From assembly GCF_014633365.1 (NCBI RefSeq), contig NW_026267104.1, positions 5,578,587 through 5,642,586 on the forward strand: DNA of 64,000 nucleotides, in the 5' to 3' direction. The notes under the pieces are model-generated. The model saw only the letters and a list, made by a program, of their open reading frames with translations, ran no database searches and had not been told where the DNA came from. Source of the stretch: Diospyros lotus. Taxonomy: Eukaryota > Streptophyta > Magnoliopsida > Ericales > Ebenaceae. The position numbers and the translations under genes are program-made. Positions 41,664 to 54,113 of this stretch are shown piece after piece (positions within the stretch are counted from its first letter, which is position 1; every line of letters starts with the position of its first letter).

Positions 41664-44191
41664 ATTCAGTCATGAAATTGAAGAAACACAGTTTTAATGA
41701 TGGTGATCTCTTCAAGGAGGTCTCCTCAAAAGGATGAAGGAGCATTTCCAACCTGCCTAATGCGTATGGAGGTCAGATGCACCTAGTCTGAATGTGTTTT
41801 CTGTTAGAATCACATGCTTTATATTATCAAAGATTTTTATATTATTTTCACTCTAGTGCCTATCGTTTATATAACAAACAAAATGAATCAAGGCATGTGA
41901 AAGGGGAGAAGTCGAAAGCCTAGTATTGATGAGAGTCGATATGTTTTGAAGGAGACATGCTACCATCAAACATGCCTATATAATTACTGAAAGGAATGGA
42001 GACACGAGAAAGAAGAAAAGTAGAAACTCACGTAACAATAAGATTCAAATCTTTTTAAAAAAGACATGACCTCGATCAAGAACAAATATCCCATAAAATG
42101 GCCAAATGAATCAAGGCATGAGAAAGGAAAAGAAGTAGAGACCTCTGTATCAATAAGACCCTCTTATGTCTTAAGAATGCATGACTGCGTCGATGTAGAG
42201 AACTGTAGTTTCAAGATGGCTCTGAATCTGATTGTGTCTGTTGTATTCAGTCCTGCTATAGCTATTGGATCTAGTTTAGATGGTGTTGGAGAAAAATGAC
42301 GGCTGAGGTTCTGGTTAGGACCGTTAGGTTGGTTTAGCGGGGGGGCATGGGGTTAAATCATGCTTCATTCAACAGATATGACTCTGGCAGTAAGTGGTCA
42401 ATGAGAGTGGGAGAAGAGAAGGTTTTGGCAGTGGTGGCTCAATGTGTAGCTGTGGATGGCGGCTGGTGATGGTTGGGTTGCATGGTTTGTGTGTGTGTGT
42501 GTCAGAGAGAGAGAGAGAGAGAGGGTGCTGGATAATGTGAGAAAATAAACCAATAATTTCTGATCCCTGCATATTCAAAATTTGATGAAGAAGTTGACAA
42601 TGAATAAAAAGGCGATTCAAAAAAATATTGCTGACAAATACAAACAAGGGTATTCCAAGAGTTTCTTGTTTTCTCCTTCACAACTAGTGCGTCATATTCG
42701 TGAACTTTGGAATTAGGTTTAAAATCCTTCTCATTATCTGGATGTTGGAAAGGTAAAAGATAAAATGAATAATTAATTCGTCATAAAAAGTATAGATTTC
42801 TTGGGGTTGAGATAAATATCATAGCCTCGAGTTATACTTAAAACTACTTCTCTCTAGCATTTATTGCCATTTTTTACATCTTATAGTTGTTCCCATTCGA
42901 CTCTTAACGCTAGGTAATACAGCTAGCCCTTAATGTATTTTTATTTTTGTTTTTATTAGTTGAAGACATGGTTATTCCCATCTTCCAGCTCAAAAGCCAG
43001 AGATGGGGAAGCTATGGACAAGGCCGGAAACGTTGCGACTTCTGGGCCATAAACAAACATCTGGCCAATCTGCTTGTTCTTCTTCTGCTTCTTTTAAAGA
43101 TTTGTGACGGCTGTTTTAACCACTCATAAATCATAAATTGTTCTTTATACTAGAATAGTGATGGTAGCAAACTCCCCACCTAGATTTACCTTGTAGAATT
43201 AAAGCTTGCATAATGATAATGGTGATGGTGACAATAAATAATTCAAGACATTAATATTTAATAATTGTCCTCTTTTTTATTGCTGACCTGTAATCGTCTT
43301 CTTTATTAATGAGTTAATGCTACTCAAGTTTAACTTTGTCAGAGTTCCTTTTCTTTTCTTTTTTTATTACCCTGAAATTTTAACTTGGGTAAAAATGGTC
43401 TGGAAAGTGCATCATCAACCACTTTTGAGGTACTAGAAATTAAAATGGCCAGCAAAGCTTGGTAGCAAGCAATGTCCTTTCTGTCATTGCAGTCATTTCG
43501 TTTCAAATCGATGGTTTATTTGTCACTTGCTGCTGGAATAAGGCATGGAGATCTCACTCAACAATTCATGAGCGTTATGGGTACCAACCCAATTCAAGTG
43601 TAGCTTTAATGGCAAAATTGTCCTTTTTCTTAAAGCATTGCAAATATTCAACTTTGGGACAGGCGAGTCTAACAAGTGTTTCACACCTTTTTTTTGAGAG
43701 GATTGGAGTGGAATCTTTTATTGAATGAATGCAATATTACATAAATTCTAGATTTTTAACTATCTTTTATCTGTAGTATATTTTCAAAAAGGGGCATATA
43801 TAAACAATTTCATGGGGTAAAAAAAAAAAAAACTAGCTCCACAGAAAAATAAATTGTTACTTCGGATTGAAAAAATGATTAAAAATATAACTGTGAATGC
43901 TGAATGCAAATATCCATGTAATATACAATTTTCCGACCAGGCTGGACTTAAAATATACCTCCAGACCCAACCCTACCCGACCACGCAATTACAATATGAT
44001 CTTAAAATGCATCGTAAATCCTATTTCTCTTCTATCCATTCTTTCTCTAATTTATTCTTTTTTCAAATAAAATATACGTAACTGTGAAGCACCAACCTGT
44101 TCCAATTTGTCAGCTTTTCTCTGTGCAAGATGGGTGGCTGGTTAGTTGGGCGGATTCTTTAATCAATTCAACCAAAGTGACAAAAACTAGG
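41664..44191. other. Intergenic region between convergent nMAT1-like and TOD1-like genes
   Basis: 3' UTRs plus AT-rich spacer, with a (GT)n-(GA)n microsatellite at 42488-42523. Short open frames here show no family signature. Confidence 0.6.
42488..42523. repeat. Compound (GT)n-(GA)n microsatellite
   Basis: About seven GT units followed by about ten GA units. Seen directly. Confidence 0.92.
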
Positions 44192-47100
44192 TCAATCATG
44201 GGGTTCCCCCCACATCTCTAAAAGATAGCTCTCACATCTGCTATTGCTGCTGCCATTAACAAAACCACCAGAAACAGCCCTCTTTGTCCTCCTGCTGCTG
44301 GACCCACCACCAGGTCCTAGGTTGTGCCTGTACTCAACTGCAATTTGTTCAAACACTTCCACTTCAAACATGTTCATCTTCAGCTTTGGCTTCATCTTGT
44401 CCCTCACATATGCAAATGGCAGTTGGTCTCTTGGGTTGAATGCTTCCAGTTCATTGAACAGTAGGCAGGAGAAGCGGTTGCTCCCCACACTGTGCTTTCT
44501 TAGTATTAGGGCACTGTCTGGAACATCTGCAAACCAATGCCCACAAATTGGTTCTCATCAAACTGGGATCAAACCAACATAAATTCATCTTCTGTTTAGG
44601 AGAAAGCTTGAAAAGTGTACTTGCCTAAACGACAGAAATAGGTTAATGCCTAGTTTTAGCAAAATTCATTTTCGGTTGCCAGTTACCAAAAAACCCACCA
44701 AGATTTCTCCACAGATGTGCTTGAAAGGTCTACATACAAGTAATTAAAAGTTTGGCTAAGATAGTTGATATAGTTTACTGAAAGTATCAGCTTCTGGGCT
44801 CCCGCTAGTGAAAGATCAAGGCAGGCGCTATCAAACATAGAATGCGGTAAAGGTAGTAGAATACACTTAATTAGAAAAAAAGATAAACCTGGCAAGCTTC
44901 ACGAACAATCCTAAAGTTGCCTAGGCTACGGGAGAAACTTCACGAGGACTCCAAGCTGTGATATTTCTTTCTAAAAGCGTGTTCTTGGGGCCTACCATTT
45001 GATAGAAATTTAATAGCAGGAATGGGCCTATTTCTAAAGCATTTCTCAATCAGTGACCGAATTGCTTTTATCGCAAGATATAGCCATAGTTCAATTGATT
45101 CCATGATGTAGGTAGACCAATTACTAGAAACTTCTCATTGTTCTAGTATAACTTATCCCCAACAAAAGAACAAAATACAACCCATCTCCTATAAAAGAAC
45201 AAAATACAGCTCATTACATTTCAAAGTGGCTTCATCAACATCTCAAGTGGGAATCAACTTTTATATATATATATATATATATAATTACATACATACAAAG
45301 TAGCTAAGGTAGTTGCAAAAATGCATATCATTTACACCAAATTCCTCCCTGCATATTAATATTTCGTCATGCCATGTTACCATTTCTTTTATACTTTTTT
45401 CGTGATTCATAAAAGCATTTTCAATGGGGAGTAGTATATGGGGTGCCATTTCCATAACTGCCAAAATGACACCCTGAATTAAAAATTAACCACTCCAATG
45501 AGGTGAGATATGGGGTTATAAAATGGCAACAACCCTCTTGGGGTGCCATTTTTGTAACCTTTGGAAAGAGAAAAAAGAAGAGATGCAAACTTCAACCACC
45601 ATTTTTAATTAGTCTATTTTAACTTTTATTATAAAATATTAATTATTTGAATTTAAAATTTAATAAAAAATATTAAAATATTAATGATACCTCTAATTTG
45701 GCACTTGCCATTGGAACAGATTTATTTTTTAAAAATACTATAATACTATTCAAAGTTGTAAATAGGTAATTTAGTACTCTAAAATGACACTCCCATTAGA
45801 GATGCTCTAACTGTGTTTTGTAAAAAATGAAGACCATAGTGGAATGGCAAATTTTCTCTTCTTTCTTATTCTTTTCAGAGAAGCGTAAAAGAAATACAGT
45901 GATAATACAGTACCTGAAGGGTAGGGGTGCTTTTTGGGTGTCCAAGGCTGCAAGCCATTCTCACAGTATGTCTCCATTTGCTTCTTTAATGAATCCACAT
46001 CAAACCATTTCCTCCACCTTGCAGTTGCCATGGCTTCTTCCATAGTGTGAATGTAATATGGATGTCTAGAAATAGCCATATCCACATTCTCAGATATAAC
46101 AAGCGAATGAATCAACAACAACGGATCAACCACAAGCTGCAGCTTTGCATCTATCCAAATGCTATATTTCGAGTTTGGGAAGAGTCTATGAACTAAGTAT
46201 TTTGGTATCATCCCATTCATCGCCGCACTCTCATACAGACGCTCAACCGAGACTCTTACAATTCTCCAAACGCCAATGCTGTACTCGTTGGAATCTTTTG
46301 GAATTAAGTTGTGGTAATCAAGTGTTCTGAGTGTGGAATCATCTGCAAACATAAAGAAACAAACAAAACCTGGGGTTTTCGAGCCAAGGCCCTTTGGCTG
46401 CCGGATTTTGTCATGGTCACCAAAAATAGCTGAGACCACAACCACTCCGGCACAATTTTCCATCGCCTTTCGATCTGCATCGTACAAAAACAAGAAGTTG
46501 CAAACATTAAAAAGGGCCAATTGTCATATCATCTCATCCAAATTCAATTGATCATCTCCCAAAACGAAAGAAAAAAGAAGAAACAGGGGTATATCAAGAT
46601 TTTTGGATAATTCGTTCACAACTCCTATGATTATCACAAGGCAAAATCTAGAAACAGAATTCATATTTATATTTTCTTGCAAGTTTCCTGAAATCTAGAA
46701 GTGGTGAAGTCTTCAATGCCCACACAAGAAAATGAAAATTTGTCCAAAGAGCTGCCGATCCCACCAGAATTCTCGAGAAAAAAGGAAAGCAAACAAAACC
46801 AAATTCTAAACATTCCGAAGATCAAAGCCGAAACCAAACCAACCATGATCACTGACTGGAAAATCCTTGAAGAACCCGCAGGGAACCTCAAATCCAGCAT
46901 CGTCGGAATGATCGAAAGACGAAACCCTCTCCCACACATCGAAATTCCCACCGAAACTCCTCGCCTTCCCCTGCAAATACCTCAAATTCTTACCCGAAGA
47001 GCTTGAATTCCGGCATAATTCTCGGATTTCCTTGAACGCCACGAAGTACTCTAACCAAAAAAACAAAAATGAATCAATCAAAACGGGAGAAAAGAAAGAA

Positions 47101-47397
47101 ACAGGAAAGAGGCGAGCTGGAAAGATGGGTACTACCGGAGAAGAAAACAGGGGAGGAACAGGAGGAGCGGAGAGTGGGAACGGCATGCTTGTGCTCGCCA
47201 TAGGAGGAGGGGTAGGAGAAGAGAGGGGACTGGATGGGGTCAAAGGGCGAAGAGCGGAAGAGGCACTTGGAATTGGCATTGGAGGAGAAAGAGGTGTAGA
47301 GGGCGAGGAAGAGGGAGGAGAAGAGGTAGAGCAGAGAGAAACAGAGCAGCTTCGATTGCAAGAGCAGTGGCGTCGTCCTTGCCGTTGCCTTTCCCAT
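44192..47397 (-). CDS. TOD1-like: TOD1-like DUF616 membrane protein (4 exons, 451 aa)
   Basis: Exons in transcript order: 47397-47136, 47050-46853, 46474-45914, 44526-44192. All borders are GT-AG and the phases close (1356 nt). Type II membrane protein: a short N-terminal tail, a hydrophobic segment at about residues 16-35, then the DUF616 domain (SYPSSYGEHK, VPCGFFKDFPV, KIRQPKGLG, NGMIPKYLVHRLFPNSKYSIW, WIDAKLQL, AISRHPYYIHTMEEAMAT, SNRFSCLLFNELEAFNPRDQ, MNMFEVEVFEQIAVEYRHNL) ending WGEPHD. It looks closest to Arabidopsis TOD1 (At5g46220), reported as a Golgi-type alkaline ceramidase controlling turgor in pollen and guard cells. Other DUF616 members (MUCI70 group) are linked to cell-wall polysaccharide synthesis, so the biochemical role is not certain. 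Intron 3 contains a MITE. Confidence 0.88.
45413..45807. mobile_element. MITE in intron 3 of the TOD1-like gene
   Basis: 395 bp between TAA (45410-45412) and TAA (45808-45810). The inverted ends are AAGCATTTTCAATGGGG and CTCCCATTAGAGATGCTC. Repeated subterminal motif GGGGTGCCATTT. Non-coding. It ends about 100 bp from the splice donor of exon 3. Confidence 0.75.
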
Positions 47398-49289
47398 AAC
47401 GTCACTATCTCTAATCACTCTTCAATCTTCATTGGTTTCAGTTCCCCATCCCCGCTTTTGCTTCAGACTCTCCGCAATCAAACACTCTTCAAATTGTTTT
47501 CTGTTTTGTTTTTTGTCACCCCCAAATATCGACTAATTAAGGTAATTAATCGATTTGATTTAATTTTTTTCTTAATTAAGTTGGAGTTTGGGTTCTAAAA
47601 ATTAGACTTAAATGATATTAGCTTCAGTTTGAGTTTAGGCTCTTGAGTCTATAAATCCGATCCAAATTCATCATCACTTGTAAAATTTATTATTATTTTT
47701 TTCCTTTCTCTATTTCAGGAATGTCTTTTTGTGATGCTTTTGTTAATTGTGAGTCATTTAATATAAATTTATTAGACACATTTAATATGGTAACATTTGT
47801 ACTAACCTTTAATAAACAATACTTTTAACATTTTACTTAAATTTAATAGAATGACATGAAATGACATTCACAATGAAATTAGGATTATCGAGATATAATT
47901 TTGAATATTTCATATTTTAGTTGTCTTTTTTCAAATCTCGATGTGATCAAGAAACGTGTAATGCCAAAAAACATATCGAGATTCTTTATGTGTGATTGCT
48001 CCTTTTAAAGTCTGTCTAAACACAAACTATTTTTCTTAAAAAAACAAAAAAAAAAAAATTGGAAATATAACACACAAGTAGTTTTGTTGTGTGGTATGGA
48101 TCATGTGAGTGCATGTGGCCACGAGAACTTGGTGACAACAGCTTGGCCTACTACTACTATTATCACGGCATGGTTGTTGGGAGTTTGGCCATCCCATCAA
48201 TGTTTCAAGCTTTATTTCATTTTACTCCTTTCTACAAAACCTTTTAATTAAAAGAAATTATATAAGAACTAAATTTTTATATAACCTGATAAAATAATAA
48301 AAATCTATTTCATTTATAATTATGCATTTAAAAAAATTATATTTTTAAAATGTCACTATTATATACATAAAAAAAAATACACTTATTATATTTTAAAGAG
48401 TTGATTCATAAGATAGTACCATGCATAAATCCTTGGTACAGAGTTAGTAAGAAAAACAAAAAAGAAATAAATCATCAAAATGGTTGTAATTGGTATAATG
48501 CTCATGTGTATTGCATGATCCATCCAAACAAAAAGGACAAAATAAGGACTTGGCATTGACTTTTTTTTTTTCTTTTTTTTAATAATTTAGGTGTCCAAAC
48601 TTCTTTTACTTAGTCATGAAAGAGATCGACATTCTTTCCTAATTTAATTTTTGAATAAATTGAATATGGTTCTAAGTTTATACACTTTTAATTAGACATG
48701 TAGTTAATCCCTACCAAATGAAATATTTTTATTTTTTCCAAATGTTGATCTCCCATCACTCTCAATATTTTTTTTAAAAGTTTATCACTTGCACCAAATC
48801 TGGGGGTGACTTGGCATTGACATTGGCTCTTGAATGCATAGTTAAGGGGGTAATTAGGAAGCTCAAAGATCAAAGTTGGAAGTAAACAAAAGACTAAGTA
48901 TTTTATATTACGATAAATTTATTTGGATAGAATCTATCCGGATAGAAAGGCATTTAATTCTTGTTTTGTATTATTTTATAATATTTTAATTATATTAAAC
49001 AAAATAAAAAGATAATTTTAACCTTATAAAAATTTCATGTCTTCACTTATATGCTTCCCTCTTAAAACTCCCGCCTAAAACTACTGCCCAACACATTAAA
49101 GTTACATATTTTCAAAGCAAAAAAAATTAGTTATGAAAATGAATAATGACAGTCATGATACTTAGGTGGCAGCACACCATTGGCTGTAATCAATGTATTC
49201 TCTTTATATTCTCTTTCTATTTTTTTCATTCATGGATTATCTTAAAATTACTCCCTTGCCTCGAACTTAACGGGTGGATTTTATCTGTG

Positions 49290-49590
49290 TTGAAGTCCGC
49301 CCACATTGAGCGGACTGCATCTAAGATGCAATCCGCACTGAGATGCAGTATGCAGTCTGGTGGACTGCATCTTAGATGCAATCCGCTGGAAGAGATGCAG
49401 TTCCAGCGGACTACATATTTGATTTGGTTTTAAGTTTCAGTAAATTGCCAAATTAGTAGCCCACAAAAACTATTTTTTTTTAGTTTTAATTTTTTATTTA
49501 GTCACAAAATTATAAATTTTAGTTACCGCTGGACTGCATCTAAGTTCCAGCAGATTGCATCTTAGATGCAGCCCGCCAAAAATTGGGGTT
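49290..49590. repeat. Cluster of palindromic GCATCTNAGATGC repeats
   Basis: Several copies of GGACTGCATCTAAGATGCAA and its complement-like variant GACTGCATCTTAGATGCAATC, linked to GCGGACT/TCCGC and TTCCAGCGGACT motifs, at about 49313-49334, 49363-49386 and 49531-49578. Each core (GCATCT-AGATGC) is a perfect palindrome. Possibly subterminal repeats of a DNA transposon. Confidence 0.6.
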
Positions 49591-51339
49591 GCCTAAACTG
49601 TTGGGTGGGCTTCATCACTGATATTTGTCATTTGATGTCTTTAGTGATCTTGTGAGTCAATCAATTCGAACAAAATAAAATAATTCGTATTTAAAATTAT
49701 TGTGACTCTTAGGATTCTAAAAATTCATTAAATCAGGTGAGAGACTAAAATTTAAATTTAACAAGGAAGAGAGAGATTGAAATTTTGAATTATGACTAAA
49801 GAGGGTATTATTGGTAAATAAAATGTTAAATAACATAATTATCTTAACGTCAATAATTAAAATACCAAAAAAAAAAAACAATTCTATCTTGACTGTTTCT
49901 ATCCAAATAGTAAGATCCTTTGTAATAATCCATATTATAGTGCATGAGGACAATTAATGCAGATTACTTTATTGTGGGCAGCTAAAAGTGGAGCTGGCAG
50001 TAATTAAAAATTATCAATTTGGTACCTTGCGATTCACGTCGTTTATTTGGAGATTTCCCACTTGTTCTGAGTGAATGGAGCGTTGACCCGATGCGGAAGG
50101 GTCGATGAGTTTGTTTTCGGCTTGCTTTGGTATGTGAAGTTAGAGCTATCATAGGAGGCCTTTATTATAGGTCTATAGCCCAAGCCCATACACAGGTTGG
50201 GCTAGCGGGCAGACGGGCCCGCATATTCAAAGGCCCAAGCATAGGTACAAACTCAAAACACCAAACCCACACAAGAATATTTCGACAGTACTTTGTAGGT
50301 TATATACTTCTATATATAAAAATTACATAATAATTATAAATTAAGAAACCAAAGAATTCATACGTCGTCAAACTTAATGATACATATAATATAAATGGTG
50401 TATTATATATATTAATGATAAATACTATTATAAAGTTTAAAATGGCCCAACCTGAAAGTTGGGCCTTCAGACAAAGAAGACTCAATAGCAACTCGGCCCA
50501 CCTTCAAGCTACCATCCCCGAGCCTATGATGGACCCAAGACTCGAAGAGGGTCCATACTTGGTCTTCTCACCTATCTAACAAATCCCATTATAATTGTTG
50601 ATTTGGACTCATTTTTGTCACTCTCTCAATATGGATCACTTATATAAAGGTGAAACGCTTAACAAGTGAAATATCTCATTTATTGTTATTTATTACATTA
50701 TTGTTATATCATTTTTAAATATAATAATTAATTTGAGCATTGAAATTTTTTTTGGGAAATGAAACCCTCCCCTCCTTTATTTTTTTTCTTACGAAAAGAG
50801 TCAACTTAAGATGCACTCAAATCCAAAGACTAACAAGACAATCTCAAATTTAAAGAGTATATAAAAGGACTATGAATAATAAGCAAATTCGATCATAATT
50901 GTCCCTTCAACCTTTATTATATATAATTTCTATATAATATTAATATGATATATTTTTATACATACAGTGCTCTTTTAATATTATGTCATATTTTTTAATA
51001 TAAATTATCAATATCCATAAATATAATAAAACTAAAAAATATATATAAACTTATTTTTATGTATATTTTTGTGTTGTTTACTCGTTACACATAAATTTTT
51101 TTGTATGAGAGTAAACAAAAGTTTAATTCACGTTTTTAGGGCATAAGTTGAGTTATTGAACAAATAATATGTTGATATCAATTTAATGAATTGTGAGTTC
51201 GATATTCATTTTATATAATAAAATAAAATTTTACATATGTAATTTATATTTTTTGATGTAATTAAATGTCAAACATCAAAATTTTTAAAAAAAAAAAAAA
51301 AACGATATAAGGCAAGCAAAGGCCTAACCCAAGCGTGGT

Positions 51340-52570
51340 GGCACGAGGACCACGCGATCGGTGGGCACGTGACAGCAAGCGTCTACCCTCCCAGTTTTAT
51401 GACAGATTCCCCGAATCTCTGTCCCTCTGCTTCTGACATGCATCAAACCCTGCAAAATAACTGAACTGCTCAGTTCAGTACATAACAGAGCAGGGAGTAA
51501 GTTGTCATTAATTTAATCATTATATTTTTTATTAACTATAACAAAATATTATTATATATAAGTAAATGTTAAGTTTTGATGTTACAAAATATTGTCAAGA
51601 AAGTAATTTTTAAAAATATTTTTTATGTAGCTTGTTAAAAAAAATAACTATATTAAATTATAACCTCTAAACTATAATTGATTTCTTAAATAATTTATCG
51701 TTACATCAATTCTTATTTTATTTAAATATTTATGTTGAAGTTAAAAATAAATTATTTATTTTTTACATATATATATATATATATAAATGAATTCCACGAG
51801 CTATCCTCTAATTTATTACATTGGAAAGGATAAACTGTCAATTTTGGGCCCGACGTGCATGGCGCATTATCTCGTGGCGGTACGCGTGGCGGTCATGCCA
51901 GCGACGGACATCAATTGTCCAAAACGGCACTGTATCAGTCTTCTCCACGTTTGATCAATTTACTTCATTGTCCTTCAAGTCTGAGATGAAGAAGAGAAGA
52001 TCGATCGACGGCGATGATAAGCGATGACGGTACGGAACGGAAGCAATTAAGCAAACTCGTGAGTCGTGAGGGATGGGTGACGTGGGGCCACCGCCACCTC
52101 ACTCATCCTCCATCCAATCGCACTCTGTACCATTTACAGCTCGGTGGCGACAGCATGCATGCTTGGAGCAGTTGTACATATGATTTGATTTTCACTTCTC
52201 AGCCCTTTTTTGACTACTGAACAGAACGCGTGCACCGGCGATCCGAGCTCCGTCCTTTCTTCCGCCACTTGTTCCTCTGCCGTGTCTCCACGTGGCTCCC
52301 ATGTACGAGGTGGACCACACGCTTTCTCCCTGTGGTGACTCCCAGTGGAATGTAATCTTTATCTTCGTTTATGCTTACATCTCTTTCAACAAAGCGGTGC
52401 GTTCGTTCCTCGCCGTTGATTGCCATTGAATCCCAGCGGCTTCTGACTTTGGCCGACAGCGAAACCAACGTATGACAGCAGGCCACGTCATTGAAGCCTC
52501 GCCTTCGGGCACGTGTCACCAGCCCAGTTCATGGCTGCAGCTCTTGTGTGCTGGCACGTGTCTTTAAAAC
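51340..52570. promoter_or_regulatory. GC-richer block with a cluster of ACGT-core motifs
   Basis: G-box/ABRE-type cores include GGCACGTGACA (about 51364), GACGTGGGG (about 52079), CCACGTGG (about 52289), GGCACGTGTC (about 52509) and GGCACGTGTC (about 52552), within a local island clearly richer in GC than its surroundings. No adjacent coding region is recognised. It may be a distal regulatory region or the start of an unrecognised non-coding transcript. Confidence 0.35.
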
Positions 52571-54077
52571 CTCTGGCACTCCCCAAAAGTTGGGGGACAA
52601 ATCAAAATTAGAGTATTTTTGGATTCCTAGAAAAATAAAATGAAAATCTCAACACAGAATTCTCATCTAATGGATATAATATATATATATATAAACATAA
52701 ATATGTGCTTCAAATTCAAAATTAACGGGGAAAGAAGAACATATTTATTGATCAGTACAATGCACCTTGAGCAGAAATGTTAAGTCAGTGCCTGTGCGAA
52801 TCTCTCCAGGTATAGCAACTTCATTGTTCAGTGAACAAATTAATTCCCACCTTCTGGGTATACTACTGCAGTACTCGCAGTGGCCCCTATACGTACATAC
52901 ATAATTTCATGTTGGATGGATGCATAACAAGTTGCAGGGAAATTTAATTCTTCCTTTTCGGACCTGTCGCAAGAACGCCAGAGCGACCGTCGGTATTTTT
53001 ACAGAATTTTTATACAGAAAATACTAACATTTATGTAGGGGAGAATCCAAAAATCTATATAGAGGGAGGCTGATATTTTTTTGGAGTGTAGAGCTGCATA
53101 TCATAAATTTTGGATTGTGCTGTAATTTTTTTTTACTTAATTATTATTAAAAAATATTTTTTTACATTAAAAAAATAATTTTAATTATTTTTTTTTACAA
53201 TAAAAATTAATTTTAATAGTGGAGTAGTTCAGTCCAGAACATTTCACACGTGAATTTGCCACTGCATTTATGGTGGGCAAGCCTCAAAAAAGAATACTAA
53301 TTAGGGGAAATTGTCCATTCTTGCAGTTTCATTTGGGGCTGTCTTTTGATAGGAAGATTCTGAATAGGGAGATTGGGATATGGTCTTCAGACTTTAGGAC
53401 ACAGCACGTAGAGGGAGCCATCTATCTATCTCAATCCACTTTGAATTATGGAAGGCCGCTTTTATTTCCATTATTGAGGGTTTCCAGGGCTGATAACAAC
53501 ATCTCCATTGGAAGAAGAGTTTCTCATCTCAAGTACTGCTATTATTATATATTCTAATTCCAGCTTTTCTAAGCCTAGATAGCTACAAGTCAATGCGTGC
53601 AAAAGTTGGAATCCAATTTGGATGTCAATTTCTCCAGGCTATAGCTACCTAAGATCATCAACCTTATTTTCATAAAATTTCAGATATATATATATATATA
53701 TCTTGCTTACTTGGGTGTTTATATAAGATTAGAGAGAAAGCTAGCTAGCTAGCTACTTGCTATCAAAATATTTATTGACTTTCTTTAAATATATTGATAA
53801 AGTAATTGAGGAGAATATTATAATTTCTTTGGTTATTGAAAAAGAGAGGGAGTTGAGGAATGTGCAAAGACTGTCAAAAGTGGGTTACACACAAAACACT
53901 ACTGAGATGTCTTATACTTTGTTTGCAATGGAAAGGAATTTGATCAGCACCAAATGCAGCCTCCATCTGCACTAGGCAGTGGAGCGCCCAGCTATATTAA
54001 CACAGTGATGCTATATGTGTATATATATATAGAATCTACATACGTGTATATATATGAATGGAAAAGCTGATGTTAAT

Positions 54078-54113
54078 TGCTGCTGCTGCTGCTTCTTCTT
54101 CTTCTTCTTCTTT
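54078..54113. repeat. (TGC)5-(TTC)n trinucleotide microsatellite
   Basis: Five TGC units followed by about seven TTC units, in non-coding DNA. Seen directly. Confidence 0.92.

Noticed and set aside
46806..47405. 199-codon minus-strand frame overlapping TOD1-like exons 1-2
   Set aside because: Its first half is a Ser/Pro-rich shadow of exon 1 in the wrong frame and it reads through intron 1; only the exon 2 part is real.
52214..52519. 101-codon minus-strand frame in a GC-richer block
   Set aside because: No recognisable domain, no nearby exons; its openness fits the local base composition.
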